A stretch of 64,000 bases of DNA from Planococcus salinus. GTDB taxonomy: Bacteria > Bacillota > Bacilli > Bacillales_A > Planococcaceae. This document shows positions 43,085 to 51,359 of the stretch, piece after piece. Every line of letters begins with the position of its first letter. The first letter of the stretch is position 1. The DNA is taken from the NCBI RefSeq assembly GCF_003719725.1, contig NZ_RIAX01000003.1:186001-250000 (forward strand), in the 5' to 3' direction. The notes under the pieces are model-generated. The model had not been told where the DNA came from. It ran no database searches and worked only from the letters and a program-made list of their open reading frames with translations. The translations under genes were made by a program, and so were the position numbers.

Positions 43085-43630
43085 TTATGCAGGATAGGTT
43101 ACTACTCCTTCTTTGCTCACTTGCGCGGCTGCTCCCCACATGCCGACTTCGTGGTCCACGAGTTCAACCGCACCGTTTTTGCCATCAATGATGTGTCTTA
43201 CTGTGTGGCCGTTTGCTGTAAGCCAGTTGCTGATGAGCAGGCGATGGCAGCGGGACGGGTGACGCTCTGAACAGCAGTAGGCTACCCGTTGCGCCGATGC
43301 TTTTTGGAGAAGTTCTTCTATTCCCTGTCTGAACTCCTCCGTCAGCGTATAATCTGCATAATTATGAAACGAACGGTTGCGCCAGCCGGCATTCACCTGT
43401 TCCCCGACCTCTTTCGACTTGCGGCGTCGGCCACCGAGTTTCGGGAAATGTTCGTACGCAATCCCTTCGGCTTTGAGCCATTCCGGGAAGATTTCCTTCG
43501 AAAATTGCGGCCATTTCCGGCTGCCGGGGAAAGCCCGTACATCCGCCAGAAGCTCAATGCCATTTTGTTTCAGCATCTCATCGAAAAATTCTTTTGAGTG
43601 ACTCGAATGACCAATCGTATAAACCTCCAC
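43085..43630 (-). CDS. DUF488 protein
   Basis: This 181-residue soluble protein reads VYTIGHSSHSKEFFDEMLKQ, ELLADVRAFPGSRKWPQFSK, AYEHFPKLGGRRRKS and YCCSERHPSRCHRLLISNWL. These are the conserved DUF488 blocks, including the Cys/His-rich CCSERxPxxCHR segment. The GTG at 43630 gives the canonical start and is about 10 bases after AAAGGGGG. The GTG at 43639 would overlap that site. The family has no established biochemistry; a metal or nucleic acid role has been suggested from fold and context. Confidence 0.85.
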   Translation of the reverse strand: MEVYTIGHSSHSKEFFDEMLKQNGIELLADVRAFPGSRKWPQFSKEIFPEWLKAEGIAYEHFPKLGGRRRKSKEVGEQVNAGWRNRSFHNYADYTLTEEFRQGIEELLQKASAQRVAYCCSERHPSRCHRLLISNWLTANGHTVRHIIDGKNGAVELVDHEVGMWGAAAQVSKEGVVTYPA

Positions 43631-43954
43631 CGCCTGCACCCCCCTTTCAAAAACTTCTGTCCTTATTTATTCTTCCTGCCTTTTTAAAAACTAAACCTTT
43701 AAGGCACTTGAAATTCATACGTACCCACCTTTCTACTCGGATGAAAAAATGGCCAGGTTGGAGTTTTTTGAGCGACTTTCATTCAACCGGTTTCCTGTTT
43801 TTCTGTTACCATTTTCAAGAAGTTATTTTCTGATATTATTTCAACTTTTTTGTTACAGATCTGCATTAAACCTTCTCCGCAACCCGTTTTAAACCCTTTC
43901 CTATCGAAAGAGTGTTATAATAACAGTACAATGATTTCTATTAGGAGGAATTAC

Positions 43955-44386
43955 ATGGCTACTGCACGCGAAATGAGTCTAGTGAACAAGGATTTTCTAG
44001 TAGAAGAACTCGGGCTGAAGCAACAGGGAAATTCCACCGTCTTTACGAATGAGGATTGTTTTGTTTTGTCTCCATCGGTTCAACGTTACGAAAAAGGGTT
44101 TGATATCAGTGAATTCAATTTATCGAAATTTGACCCTGAACGCCAGCAAGGCTTCCTGATTGTCCGCTATATGGATACTTTCCTCATGGCAAAACTGGAA
44201 AGTTTCAAGGAAAAAATGATGCCTCCCGAATTGAAAATCACCAAGAAAAATGCCAAACCGCATTGGAAATTCACAGTTGCGGAAAATCCGGCATACCACA
44301 TCGTCAATACGCAAAACAAAGAATTGCGCTACCGTCTGCAGGAACCATCAAAAAAACAGATCGTTTCGTTCTTCAATAAAATATAA
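43955..44386 (+). CDS. Conserved hypothetical protein, unknown function
   Basis: This 143-residue soluble protein starts at the ATG preceded by TAGGAGGAA. It is basic overall with aromatic clusters (FDISEFNLSKFDPERQQGFL, PHWKFTVAENPAYHI, YRLQEPSKKQIVSFFNKI). No transmembrane segment, signal or known motif is visible. The 315 bp upstream (43640-43954) hold no gene. The only feature is AT-rich promoter-like sequence. I do not recognise the family. Good ribosome site, codon use and terminator make it a real gene. Confidence 0.7.
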   Translation: MATAREMSLVNKDFLVEELGLKQQGNSTVFTNEDCFVLSPSVQRYEKGFDISEFNLSKFDPERQQGFLIVRYMDTFLMAKLESFKEKMMPPELKITKKNAKPHWKFTVAENPAYHIVNTQNKELRYRLQEPSKKQIVSFFNKI

Positions 44387-44392
44387 CACGCA

Positions 44393-44421
44393 CCGCAATC
44401 CTTCGATTGCGGTTTTTTTAT
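44393..44421 (+). terminator. Terminator after the hypothetical gene
   Basis: CCGCAATC(CTTC)GATTGCGG stem followed by seven T residues. Confidence 0.85.
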
Positions 44422-44497
44422 AGAAAAGCGGAGGGGATCCAGCAAGAATGTTAAAATGGAAACAGCAACGCTACAGGAATTGATGGGAGTGTGTATG

Positions 44498-45706
44498 ATG
44501 AAAACAGCAAAATATACGGCCACCGACCGGCAATTCTGGAAAATCATTGTCAGCCTTTCCCTGGCGTCTCTTTTCATCTTTGCCACACTTTACAGTGTCC
44601 AGCCTCTGCTTCCCGTCTTTGTCAGCGAATTCCAGGTATCGGTTTCAACTTCCAGTTTGGCCTTGTCTTTGACAATCATTGGTTTGATTTTAGGGCTCAT
44701 CATTCTTGGGTTTTTTTCTGACCGCAATGGCCGCTATCCTTACATCGTCTTTTCGCTTATTGGTTCGACTCTTCCTTTCTTCCTTATTCTGCTGACCGAT
44801 TCGTTTACACTTTTTCTGCTTCTCCGGTTTATACAGGGAGTCGCACTTGCAGGAGTTCCGGCTGCGGCGCTTGCCTACATAAGTGAAGAAATCGATCGAA
44901 AAAACATTGCCTATGCCACAGCTCTCTACATCTCCAGCAATGCTCTCGGCGGGATGCTCGGACGTGTGCTGACCGGCTATATAACAGACCATTTCTCCTG
45001 GGAGGCAGCTTTTTTAATTTTAGGGACAGCCGGATTGGTTTTGTTCACTGCAGTTCTTCTCCTCTTGCCTAAATCACGAAATTTTGAACCCAGTGACTTA
45101 AGCTTCACAAAAGATATCAGAGGGTTCTTATTTCATTTTCAAAATCCGGCTTTACTCGTCATCTTTGGCCTGGGAGCGGTTCTTCAAATTTCGTTTACCG
45201 GCGTCTGGACCTATATCCCGTTCCACCTGGAAATGCCTCCTTACTCCATGTCACTCCAGGCAATTTCATATCTGTTTTTCGCTTATGGAATCGGGGTGAT
45301 CGGGTCGCCTCTGGCCGGACGTGCTGCCGAACGGTTTGGATTGAGGAAGGTGCGGATTGTCGGAGTCCTGTTGCTGTCAGCCGGAATTTTCTTAACCCTC
45401 ACCCCTTTTGTCTGGGTGATTGTAATCGGTCTGTGCCTGACATGCCTTGGATTTTTCATGGCTCATTCTTTGACGGCTGCATCGGTCGGACAACAAGCAA
45501 CACACCATAAAGGAAGTGCTTCAAGCCTATATCTTGTTTCTTATTATATCGGTGCTGCTGCCGGCAGCTCACTGCTCAGCCCGCTTTGGACCACTGCTGG
45601 ATGGAGCACCTTAATCTGGGTGATTGGGTCTGCTCCGCTGCTTTACCTGGCTGTTGTAACAATTTATCGGAAATACAGAAAAAATACCGCCTCAACAACC
45701 CGTTGA
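44498..45706 (+). CDS. MFS transporter (YnfM-like)
   Basis: This 402-residue twelve-helix major facilitator reads FATLYSVQPLLPVFVSEFQV in helix 1, GLILGFFSDRNGRYPYI for motif A, and RFIQGVALAGVPAAALAYIS in helix 4. The VQPLL start and GLILGLI pattern are typical for YnfM-type transporters. The ATG at 44498 is 8 bases from GGGAG; an ATG three bases earlier is also possible. Substrate unknown. Monocistronic. Confidence 0.85.
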   Translation: MKTAKYTATDRQFWKIIVSLSLASLFIFATLYSVQPLLPVFVSEFQVSVSTSSLALSLTIIGLILGLIILGFFSDRNGRYPYIVFSLIGSTLPFFLILLTDSFTLFLLLRFIQGVALAGVPAAALAYISEEIDRKNIAYATALYISSNALGGMLGRVLTGYITDHFSWEAAFLILGTAGLVLFTAVLLLLPKSRNFEPSDLSFTKDIRGFLFHFQNPALLVIFGLGAVLQISFTGVWTYIPFHLEMPPYSMSLQAISYLFFAYGIGVIGSPLAGRAAERFGLRKVRIVGVLLLSAGIFLTLTPFVWVIVIGLCLTCLGFFMAHSLTAASVGQQATHHKGSASSLYLVSYYIGAAAGSSLLSPLWTTAGWSTLIWVIGSAPLLYLAVVTIYRKYRKNTASTTR

Positions 45707-45718
45707 GGCGGTATTTCT
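45683..45718 (+). terminator. Bidirectional terminator between MFS and DASS genes
   Basis: AATACCGCCTCAA / TTGAGGCGGTATT stem overlapping the MFS stop codon (CGTTGA), with T-rich tail on the plus side and A-run on the other. Confidence 0.85.
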
Positions 45719-45726
45719 TTTGTTCT

Positions 45727-47373
45727 TTATTCCACAAACCGATCAGGAATCGACAGCAAATCGAGGCCCCACACAAGCGGCAGGAAGTAAAACACTGCCA
45801 AGGCGACAAAGAAGATGCCGAATATATTGAGCAACAGACCTGCTTTCGCCATATCCGGGATGCGTAAATAGCCGGAACCGAACACGACCGCATTCGGTGG
45901 TGTGGCAACAGGCAGCATAAACGCACAAGACGCTGCAACAGCAGCTGTTACCATTAAAGCGTATGGATGGATGGCCAGCGCTGCGGCAAGAGACGCCATG
46001 ATTGGAAACATCATCGAAGCTGTGGCCGTATTGGACGTGATTTCTGTCAAGAACAGCACAAGTGCTGCAACGACAAGAACCACAAGCAATACATTGACGC
46101 CCTGAAGCGCCGTCAATTGTCCGCCGATCCATTCTGACAGGCCGGAACTTGTAAAGCCGGCCGCGATTGCCAGGCCGCCCCCGAACAACAGCAAAATCCC
46201 CCATGGCAATTTTACTGCCGTTGCCCAGTCAAGCAAATGGTCACCTTGCTTGTTTTTCGATGGGATGATAAACAAAATCAGGGCCGCAATCAAACCGACC
46301 ATAGCATCAGTCATTTCCAGGTCAGGCGCAAATGCATCCAACAGGAACGATCGGCTGATCCAAGCGAGCGCAACGAGTACAAAGACTGTAAATACAGCTT
46401 TTTCTTCGTAGGAAGCAGCCCCTATTTTCTTTTTCTCTTCATTGATAACTGCCTTTCCACCCGGCAATTGCTTCAGCTTGAGCGGATAGGCCACTTTGAT
46501 CAAATAAAACCAGGCAATAAAAATAAACACCCATGCCAATGGCACACCAAACAGCATCCATTGTGCAAATGTAATTTCAATTCCATAAATTTCGTTGACA
46601 GCACCGGCCAGCAACGTGTTCGGAGGTGTACCAATCAATGTCGCAATACCGCCAAGAGAAGCGGAATACGCAATCCCGAGCATTAAAGCTTTCCCGAAAC
46701 CGAAATTTTCCTGTGATGTGTCGATCGTATCGTCATCTTTCAAAGCTTCCTTCACTTGAAAAATAATAGCCAAGCCAATCGGCACCATCATCATCGCCGT
46801 GGCAGTGTTGGAAATCCACATCGACAAGAAACCGGTGGCAATCATAAAGCCCAGAACAATCCGGTCCGTATTTGTGCCTATGATGGAAATGATCGTTAAC
46901 GCAATTCGTTTATGCAAATTCCATTTTTCCATCGTCAAAGCAATCATGAATCCCCCCATGAACAGGAAAATCGTATCGTTTCCGTAAGCCGAAGTGGTCG
47001 CGCCTACATCCAGTCCACCTGATATAGGGAAAAGGATGATCGGCAAAAGCGATGTTGCCGGAATCGGAATCGCTTCCGTGATCCACCAAGTTGCAATCCA
47101 TAACGTGCTTGCCAAAATAGCTTTGGCTTCTGGTGGCAAGCCATCCGGATTAAAAAACAGCAATGTCAGCGCAAATAAAATCGGTCCTAAAAATAATCCG
47201 ATCAATTGCGGTGTATTATAGCTTTTCTTTTTATTTCGTTCATCATATGTACCTGCATCTTCTGCACGGTCTCTTCCTTGCGGCCCTTCAGGCCCCGGCT
47301 TTACAAAAAAATGCAGCATATCTTTTGCCTGGTAGTGTTTTTCCCACATCCAGTTCCACGTTGAAGAAATCAT
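45727..47373 (-). CDS. DASS/SLC13-family sodium:anion (dicarboxylate) symporter
   Basis: This is a 548-residue membrane protein of the divalent anion:Na+ symporter family. The SNT motif for sodium and substrate is present twice: MWISNTATAMMMVP in the first half, and TSNTATASMMFPIM in the second. Other blocks are WWITEAIPIPATSLLPIILF and PPNTLLAGAV. The N-terminal 50 residues are hydrophilic and cytoplasmic. The ATG at 47373 has TGGAGGAAGAGAG upstream. Substrates are likely C4-dicarboxylates or citrate-like acids, judged by family only. Confidence 0.9.
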   Translation of the reverse strand: MISSTWNWMWEKHYQAKDMLHFFVKPGPEGPQGRDRAEDAGTYDERNKKKSYNTPQLIGLFLGPILFALTLLFFNPDGLPPEAKAILASTLWIATWWITEAIPIPATSLLPIILFPISGGLDVGATTSAYGNDTIFLFMGGFMIALTMEKWNLHKRIALTIISIIGTNTDRIVLGFMIATGFLSMWISNTATAMMMVPIGLAIIFQVKEALKDDDTIDTSQENFGFGKALMLGIAYSASLGGIATLIGTPPNTLLAGAVNEIYGIEITFAQWMLFGVPLAWVFIFIAWFYLIKVAYPLKLKQLPGGKAVINEEKKKIGAASYEEKAVFTVFVLVALAWISRSFLLDAFAPDLEMTDAMVGLIAALILFIIPSKNKQGDHLLDWATAVKLPWGILLLFGGGLAIAAGFTSSGLSEWIGGQLTALQGVNVLLVVLVVAALVLFLTEITSNTATASMMFPIMASLAAALAIHPYALMVTAAVAASCAFMLPVATPPNAVVFGSGYLRIPDMAKAGLLLNIFGIFFVALAVFYFLPLVWGLDLLSIPDRFVE

Positions 47374-47469
47374 CTCTCTTCCTCCATCTTCCCGAAAATA
47401 ATTGTAGAATAATTTATTTTTTCTAATTGTATCCGTTTTCAACCTTACATACAAGAGGAAACAATTGTT

Positions 47470-47964
47470 TCAGTGCCTGGCACCCGCGAGGTAGGACATA
47501 AACACGTCATAGCCGAAATAGACGGACAGTAAAGACAAAACTGCAAATACTGCATATTCGGCGTGCCCACCAGTGGTTGCTGTGATGGGAGAGCGAACCG
47601 TCAATTTCCAGGGAAAGAATAGTTTAATGCCGTTTTTAGTTACCATGTCCAGCAGCAGATGGCTGGCCATCCCGACCATCAGCCCTGCTATTACAGAATC
47701 GTTTGTAATAAAAGTCTGCAGAAGAAGGTTTACCAAAAATAGAAACAGCAGACTGTGTGTAAAGGTGCGATGGCCGAAAATCATATTGATTGTTTTGGAC
47801 AGAAGTGGAAAAGTACGGCCCATTTTGCTGCCTCCGTGGCAGATATCCGGCAGTAAAGAGCCTACAACCCCAGTGAGCAATAAAATAGCCGGATCATAAT
47901 CAGTAATCTGCGCAAAAGCAAGACTTGCTGCAATGCCTCCTGTAATATGTGTTTTTCCTGTCAT
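47470..47964 (-). CDS. YdjM-like membrane metal-dependent hydrolase (DUF457)
   Basis: This 164-residue protein has several hydrophobic helices and the family histidine/aspartate motifs GKTHITGGIAASLAFA, LLPDICHGGSKMG, FGHRTFTHSLLFL, ASHLLLDMVTKNGIKLFFPW. These are the putative metal ligands of the YdjM/DUF457 family. Catalytic activity is unproven in the family. AAGGAGG precedes the ATG. Monocistronic. Confidence 0.85.
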   Translation of the reverse strand: MTGKTHITGGIAASLAFAQITDYDPAILLLTGVVGSLLPDICHGGSKMGRTFPLLSKTINMIFGHRTFTHSLLFLFLVNLLLQTFITNDSVIAGLMVGMASHLLLDMVTKNGIKLFFPWKLTVRSPITATTGGHAEYAVFAVLSLLSVYFGYDVFMSYLAGARH

Positions 47965-48094
47965 GCTTTGCCTCCTTTTTTCTCAGTGATGGATGAAGAA
48001 ATCCCCCGTTGGGTGAAGTTTCCCTTTATCTCTTTAATTATAGCGAAAATCGGGTATGCTGAAGGTAGAGAAAACAGATAAAGGAGATAAATGC

Positions 48095-48721
48095 ATGGGA
48101 ATCCATACTTTTTTTACATCACTCAACGATCTGGAGCGGATCATCCGGGCTCCAGGCAGATTTAAATTCGAAGAACACAACGTAGCGGCGCATTCATGGA
48201 AAGTCAGCCAATACGCCATGTTTTTTGCCACCATTGAAGAACGTTCCGGCAAAGAGATCGACTGGAAATCGCTTTATGAGAAAACCATCAACCATGACTT
48301 TGCGGAAGTCTTCATCGGCGACATCAAAACACCTGTCAAACATTCCTCTCCAGAATTAAAAGAAATGATTGCCCGCGTCGAAGAGGGAATGATGGAGAAG
48401 TTCATCCTTCGCGAAATCCCTGAAGAATTCCAGGCTACTTTTTTCGATCGTATGAAAGAAGGAAAAGACGAGACGACGGAAGGACGCTTACTGGAGCTGG
48501 CAGACAAGCTCGACCAGTTTTACGAATCTTTTGCTGAATTGAAGCGCGGCAATGCTGACCCCGAATTCGTGAAGATGTACCGCATCGCATTGACGAAATT
48601 GCTCCACATTCCGCTCGAAGCCAGCGTTTCTTACTTTAAAGAAGTTCTGCTGGACGATGTGATCAGTGAGGAAACAGTCATCGATGTAAGAGAAATCACA
48701 CGCCAAGTGCTGCAGGAATAA
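48095..48721 (+). CDS. HD-domain phosphohydrolase (YfbR-like)
   Basis: This 208-residue soluble HD-superfamily enzyme has His33 (HNVAAHSWKVS), His67-Asp68 (TINHDFAEVFIGDIKTP) and a later Asp in LELADKLDQFYESF, giving the H...HD...D metal site. YfbR-type enzymes hydrolyse 5'-deoxynucleotides, and that activity is inferred here. The ATG at 48095 follows AAAGGAGATAAATGC. Monocistronic with its own terminator. Confidence 0.88.
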   Translation: MGIHTFFTSLNDLERIIRAPGRFKFEEHNVAAHSWKVSQYAMFFATIEERSGKEIDWKSLYEKTINHDFAEVFIGDIKTPVKHSSPELKEMIARVEEGMMEKFILREIPEEFQATFFDRMKEGKDETTEGRLLELADKLDQFYESFAELKRGNADPEFVKMYRIALTKLLHIPLEASVSYFKEVLLDDVISEETVIDVREITRQVLQE

Positions 48722-48726
48722 ATCGG

Positions 48727-48759
48727 AAAGCATCATCTCATATAGGATGATGCTTTTTG
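48727..48759 (+). terminator. Terminator after the HD hydrolase
   Basis: AAAGCATCATC / GATGATGCTTT stem followed by TTG. Confidence 0.75.
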
Positions 48760-48862
48760 CTGCCCTGAATCTACTCCTTGTTTCCCTCCTGACAATTGAC
48801 CTTTTCCATCCTCTTCTATAAAATAGGAACAAACGTTCTACTTTATTCGGGAGGTGCATTCG

Positions 48863-49222
48863 ATGAAACTCAATAAACACCTGACCGTTAAAGGGCAGAT
48901 CAAAGACCGGGGCCGCACGAAATGGACGGCGATGATGTTGCCCGAGCATGTGGAAATGCTGCGGGAATGGCAGAAAGAAGACCGTTACCATACAAAGCCC
49001 GAGCTGGATGATTTTGACCTGGAAGCCATACACGAAGAGATTCAGCTGGCTTATAAACGGCAATGCCATATTGAAATCCGTGTATGGCGTAAAAATGCCC
49101 AAAACTTTACCGGTGTTATTTCCAAGCTTGACATCCAATCGAAAATTCTTCATTTAAGTATAGGCCCCCGCGCCCAGCAACTTCTATTTGACGAAATAAT
49201 CGGCGCCAGAACATTGGAATAG
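48863..49222 (+). CDS. YolD-like protein
   Basis: This 119-residue protein has the YolD pattern: DRGRTKWTAMMLPEHVEMLR in the first 35 residues, then an acidic segment, and QLAYKRQCHIEIRVWRKNAQNFTGVISKLD resembling an SH3-like barrel. YolD relatives usually sit beside a Y-family DNA polymerase (UvrX/YqjW) as accessory factors in SOS mutagenesis. No polymerase gene is next to this copy. GGGAGGTG supports the ATG. Confidence 0.83.
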   Translation: MKLNKHLTVKGQIKDRGRTKWTAMMLPEHVEMLREWQKEDRYHTKPELDDFDLEAIHEEIQLAYKRQCHIEIRVWRKNAQNFTGVISKLDIQSKILHLSIGPRAQQLLFDEIIGARTLE

Positions 49223-49268
49223 GCAGAAAGAAAAGGCAGCGGAAACCCGTTGCCTTTTCTTTCTGCCT
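49221..49268 (+). terminator. Long hairpin terminator after the yolD-like gene
   Basis: AGGCAGAAAGAAAAGGCA pairs with TGCCTTTTCTTTCTGCCT almost perfectly (with a small internal mismatch), an unusually long stem for a terminator. Confidence 0.75.
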
Positions 49269-49339
49269 CTTAGGGTTAAAGTGCCTTTTAAGCGGGCATA
49301 CAAAGAATAACCCTAATTTACTAAGAGGAGGTTCAATCC

Positions 49340-50188
49340 ATGAGCAAAGCTGTATCTTATGCCAAAGAGCTCGCAGGTGAGATAAAAAAAGACCATGCCA
49401 CAACACTTGCAGCTGCGCAAGCTTATTATTATTTATTGGCGATCGTCCCTTTGTTGATCTTGCTGTTATCCATCCTGCCTTATTTACAAATCGACCCTCA
49501 ACGGGCAGTCGATTTCATCGGCACCATTCTTCCTGGAGAAGTGGCATCCACTTTTGAAGAGACCATCGTCAGTGTCGTATCGACACCACGTGGCGGCCTG
49601 CTGACTGTTGGTATCCTCGGTACTTTGTGGTCGGCATCGAATGCTTTGAACGCCTTTATCGAAGCGACCAACCAGGCATACGATGTTGAAGAAACCCGTT
49701 CGTTCATCAAGATGAAAGCTACTGCAATCTTATTGACACTGTTTATGCTGGTGGCTGTTATTATCGCACTTGTACTACCAATTTTCGGCGGTGCCATCAT
49801 CGACATGATCAATAGTTTCCTGAACTTGCCAAGCCAGATGCAAATCCTGTTCCAGGTCCTCCGCTGGGTGGTTTCCATTATCGTCATGAGCCTTGTCCTG
49901 GCATGTTTGTACAAATTCGCTCCGAACAAGCACTTTCCTTTTAAAGAAGTGTGGATTGGTGCCATCGTGGCCACAGTCTTATGGCAGCTTGTCTCGTTCG
50001 GCTTCTCCATTTATGTAGCCAACTTCGGAAGTTATAATGCAACTTATGGAAGCCTTGGCGGACTCATCGTATTGATGCTGTGGTTCTTCCTGACAGGATT
50101 GATCCTTGTCATCGGTGCTGAAATTAATGCCATTCTCCACAAACGGAAAAATACGAAAAATGCACCTGCACAAGTATACGAAGAATAA
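49340..50188 (+). CDS. YihY/BrkB-family membrane protein
   Basis: This 282-residue membrane protein has six predicted helices and the family strings AAQAYYYLLAIVPLLILLLS, LLTVGILGTLWSASNALNAFI, EVWIGAIVATVLWQLVSFGF and VLMLWFFLTGLILVIGAEIN. It is often mislabelled ribonuclease BN. Its transport or envelope role is unproven. AGGAGG precedes the ATG. Confidence 0.9.
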   Translation: MSKAVSYAKELAGEIKKDHATTLAAAQAYYYLLAIVPLLILLLSILPYLQIDPQRAVDFIGTILPGEVASTFEETIVSVVSTPRGGLLTVGILGTLWSASNALNAFIEATNQAYDVEETRSFIKMKATAILLTLFMLVAVIIALVLPIFGGAIIDMINSFLNLPSQMQILFQVLRWVVSIIVMSLVLACLYKFAPNKHFPFKEVWIGAIVATVLWQLVSFGFSIYVANFGSYNATYGSLGGLIVLMLWFFLTGLILVIGAEINAILHKRKNTKNAPAQVYEE

Positions 50189-50194
50189 TTGCAA

Positions 50195-50228
50195 AATACC
50201 TCACTGATCAAATCAGTGAGGCATTTTT
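50195..50228 (+). terminator. Terminator after the yihY-like gene
   Basis: CCTCACTGAT(CAA)ATCAGTGAGG stem with A-run before and CATTTTTAT after. Confidence 0.8.
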
Positions 50229-50260
50229 ATGTCTGCAGAACCAAAAAAGCTAAGCTTCCA

Positions 50261-51208
50261 TCACGCCATTCCCGGCCGGTGCTGCAGGAAATTCCGGTAA
50301 GCGAACCCCTCTACTTCTTCTTCTGAATAATGCTTTTGCAATTCATTGATCAAATTGGGAAATTCAGAAGCGTCTCCCAACCCGTCAACATGGTCAGTGA
50401 TGCCATCGAAATCGGAACCGATTCCAATGTGGTCAGCACCGCCCAAGGCACAAAGATGATCCACGTGGCGAAGAAGATCTGGAATGGTGGCTCTGTCACT
50501 GCCCTTGTTGATGAATTGCGGACAAAATACAACGTCGATCAGACCGTTTTGGACGAACATGGCCTTGATTTGTTCATCGTCAAGATTACGCGGATGATCG
50601 CACAGCGACCTGGCGTTGGAGTGGCTGGCAATGGGATAATCAGCGAGTTCGATGGTATCCCAGAAGCTCTTGACAGATAAATGCGAGACGTCCGTGAAAA
50701 TTTTGTTTTCATTGTTCAGCCGGATCACTTCCCGCCCCAGCAGCGTCAAACCGCCACCGCGCGGTTCGCCGGCGCCATCGGCACAAAGGTTGGCATTGTT
50801 CCAGGTCAGTCCAATGGACAAAACACCCAAACGGTACAGATGGCGAAGCTTCATCAGATCATTGCCGAACGCATCCGCTCCTTCCAACGTCAAAACTGCC
50901 CCGATTTCCCCTTCTTTTAAGTGATCGAAGTCCTGCCAGTTCTTGATATGCTTCATCGCCGGCTGTTTGCCGATAATTTCGGTATAAAACAAATCCATCT
51001 GCTCTAATGCATGCTGCCATTTTTCATCCGAAGGAACATCCGGATGGATAAAAATCGCGAAAAACTGGGCTTTCACGTTGCCTTGCTGAAGGCGCTGGAA
51101 ATGTGTGTCCAACTGCTCCGAGTTGCTGAAATCCAGTGCCTGGCCGGTACGCCTCTTGGCCATCTGCAATTTCAATAATGCATCACAATGTGTATCAATG
51201 ATGTTCAT
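50261..51208 (-). CDS. Dipeptidase, M19 (membrane dipeptidase family)
   Basis: This 315-residue zinc dipeptidase has metal ligands in MNIIDTHCDALLKL (His-x-Asp), AVLTLEGADAF (Glu), FTDVSHLS (His), ASHSNARS (His) and GIGSDFDGI (Asp). It probably cleaves dipeptides, including D-containing ones, in the cytoplasm, since there is no signal peptide. The ATG at 51208 follows GGGGAGTG. Monocistronic. Confidence 0.92.
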   Translation of the reverse strand: MNIIDTHCDALLKLQMAKRRTGQALDFSNSEQLDTHFQRLQQGNVKAQFFAIFIHPDVPSDEKWQHALEQMDLFYTEIIGKQPAMKHIKNWQDFDHLKEGEIGAVLTLEGADAFGNDLMKLRHLYRLGVLSIGLTWNNANLCADGAGEPRGGGLTLLGREVIRLNNENKIFTDVSHLSVKSFWDTIELADYPIASHSNARSLCDHPRNLDDEQIKAMFVQNGLIDVVFCPQFINKGSDRATIPDLLRHVDHLCALGGADHIGIGSDFDGITDHVDGLGDASEFPNLINELQKHYSEEEVEGFAYRNFLQHRPGMA

Positions 51209-51317
51209 TTCATCACTCCCCACTTTCCTCTATATAAATACTCGAATATCTTCAACATACAGAATAGAAAGAAGAAATGCCAGGAGATGGGGAAAATTTT
51301 TATTGGCAATCAACACC

Positions 51318-51352
51318 TAAAAACCCCTGAAAAGCTATTCGCTCTTCAGGGG
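51318..51352 (-). terminator. Terminator of the LLM monooxygenase gene
   Basis: CCCCTGAAGAG / CTTTTCAGGGG stem followed by TTTTTAGG on the minus strand. Confidence 0.8.
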
Positions 51353-51359
51353 TCCCTGT

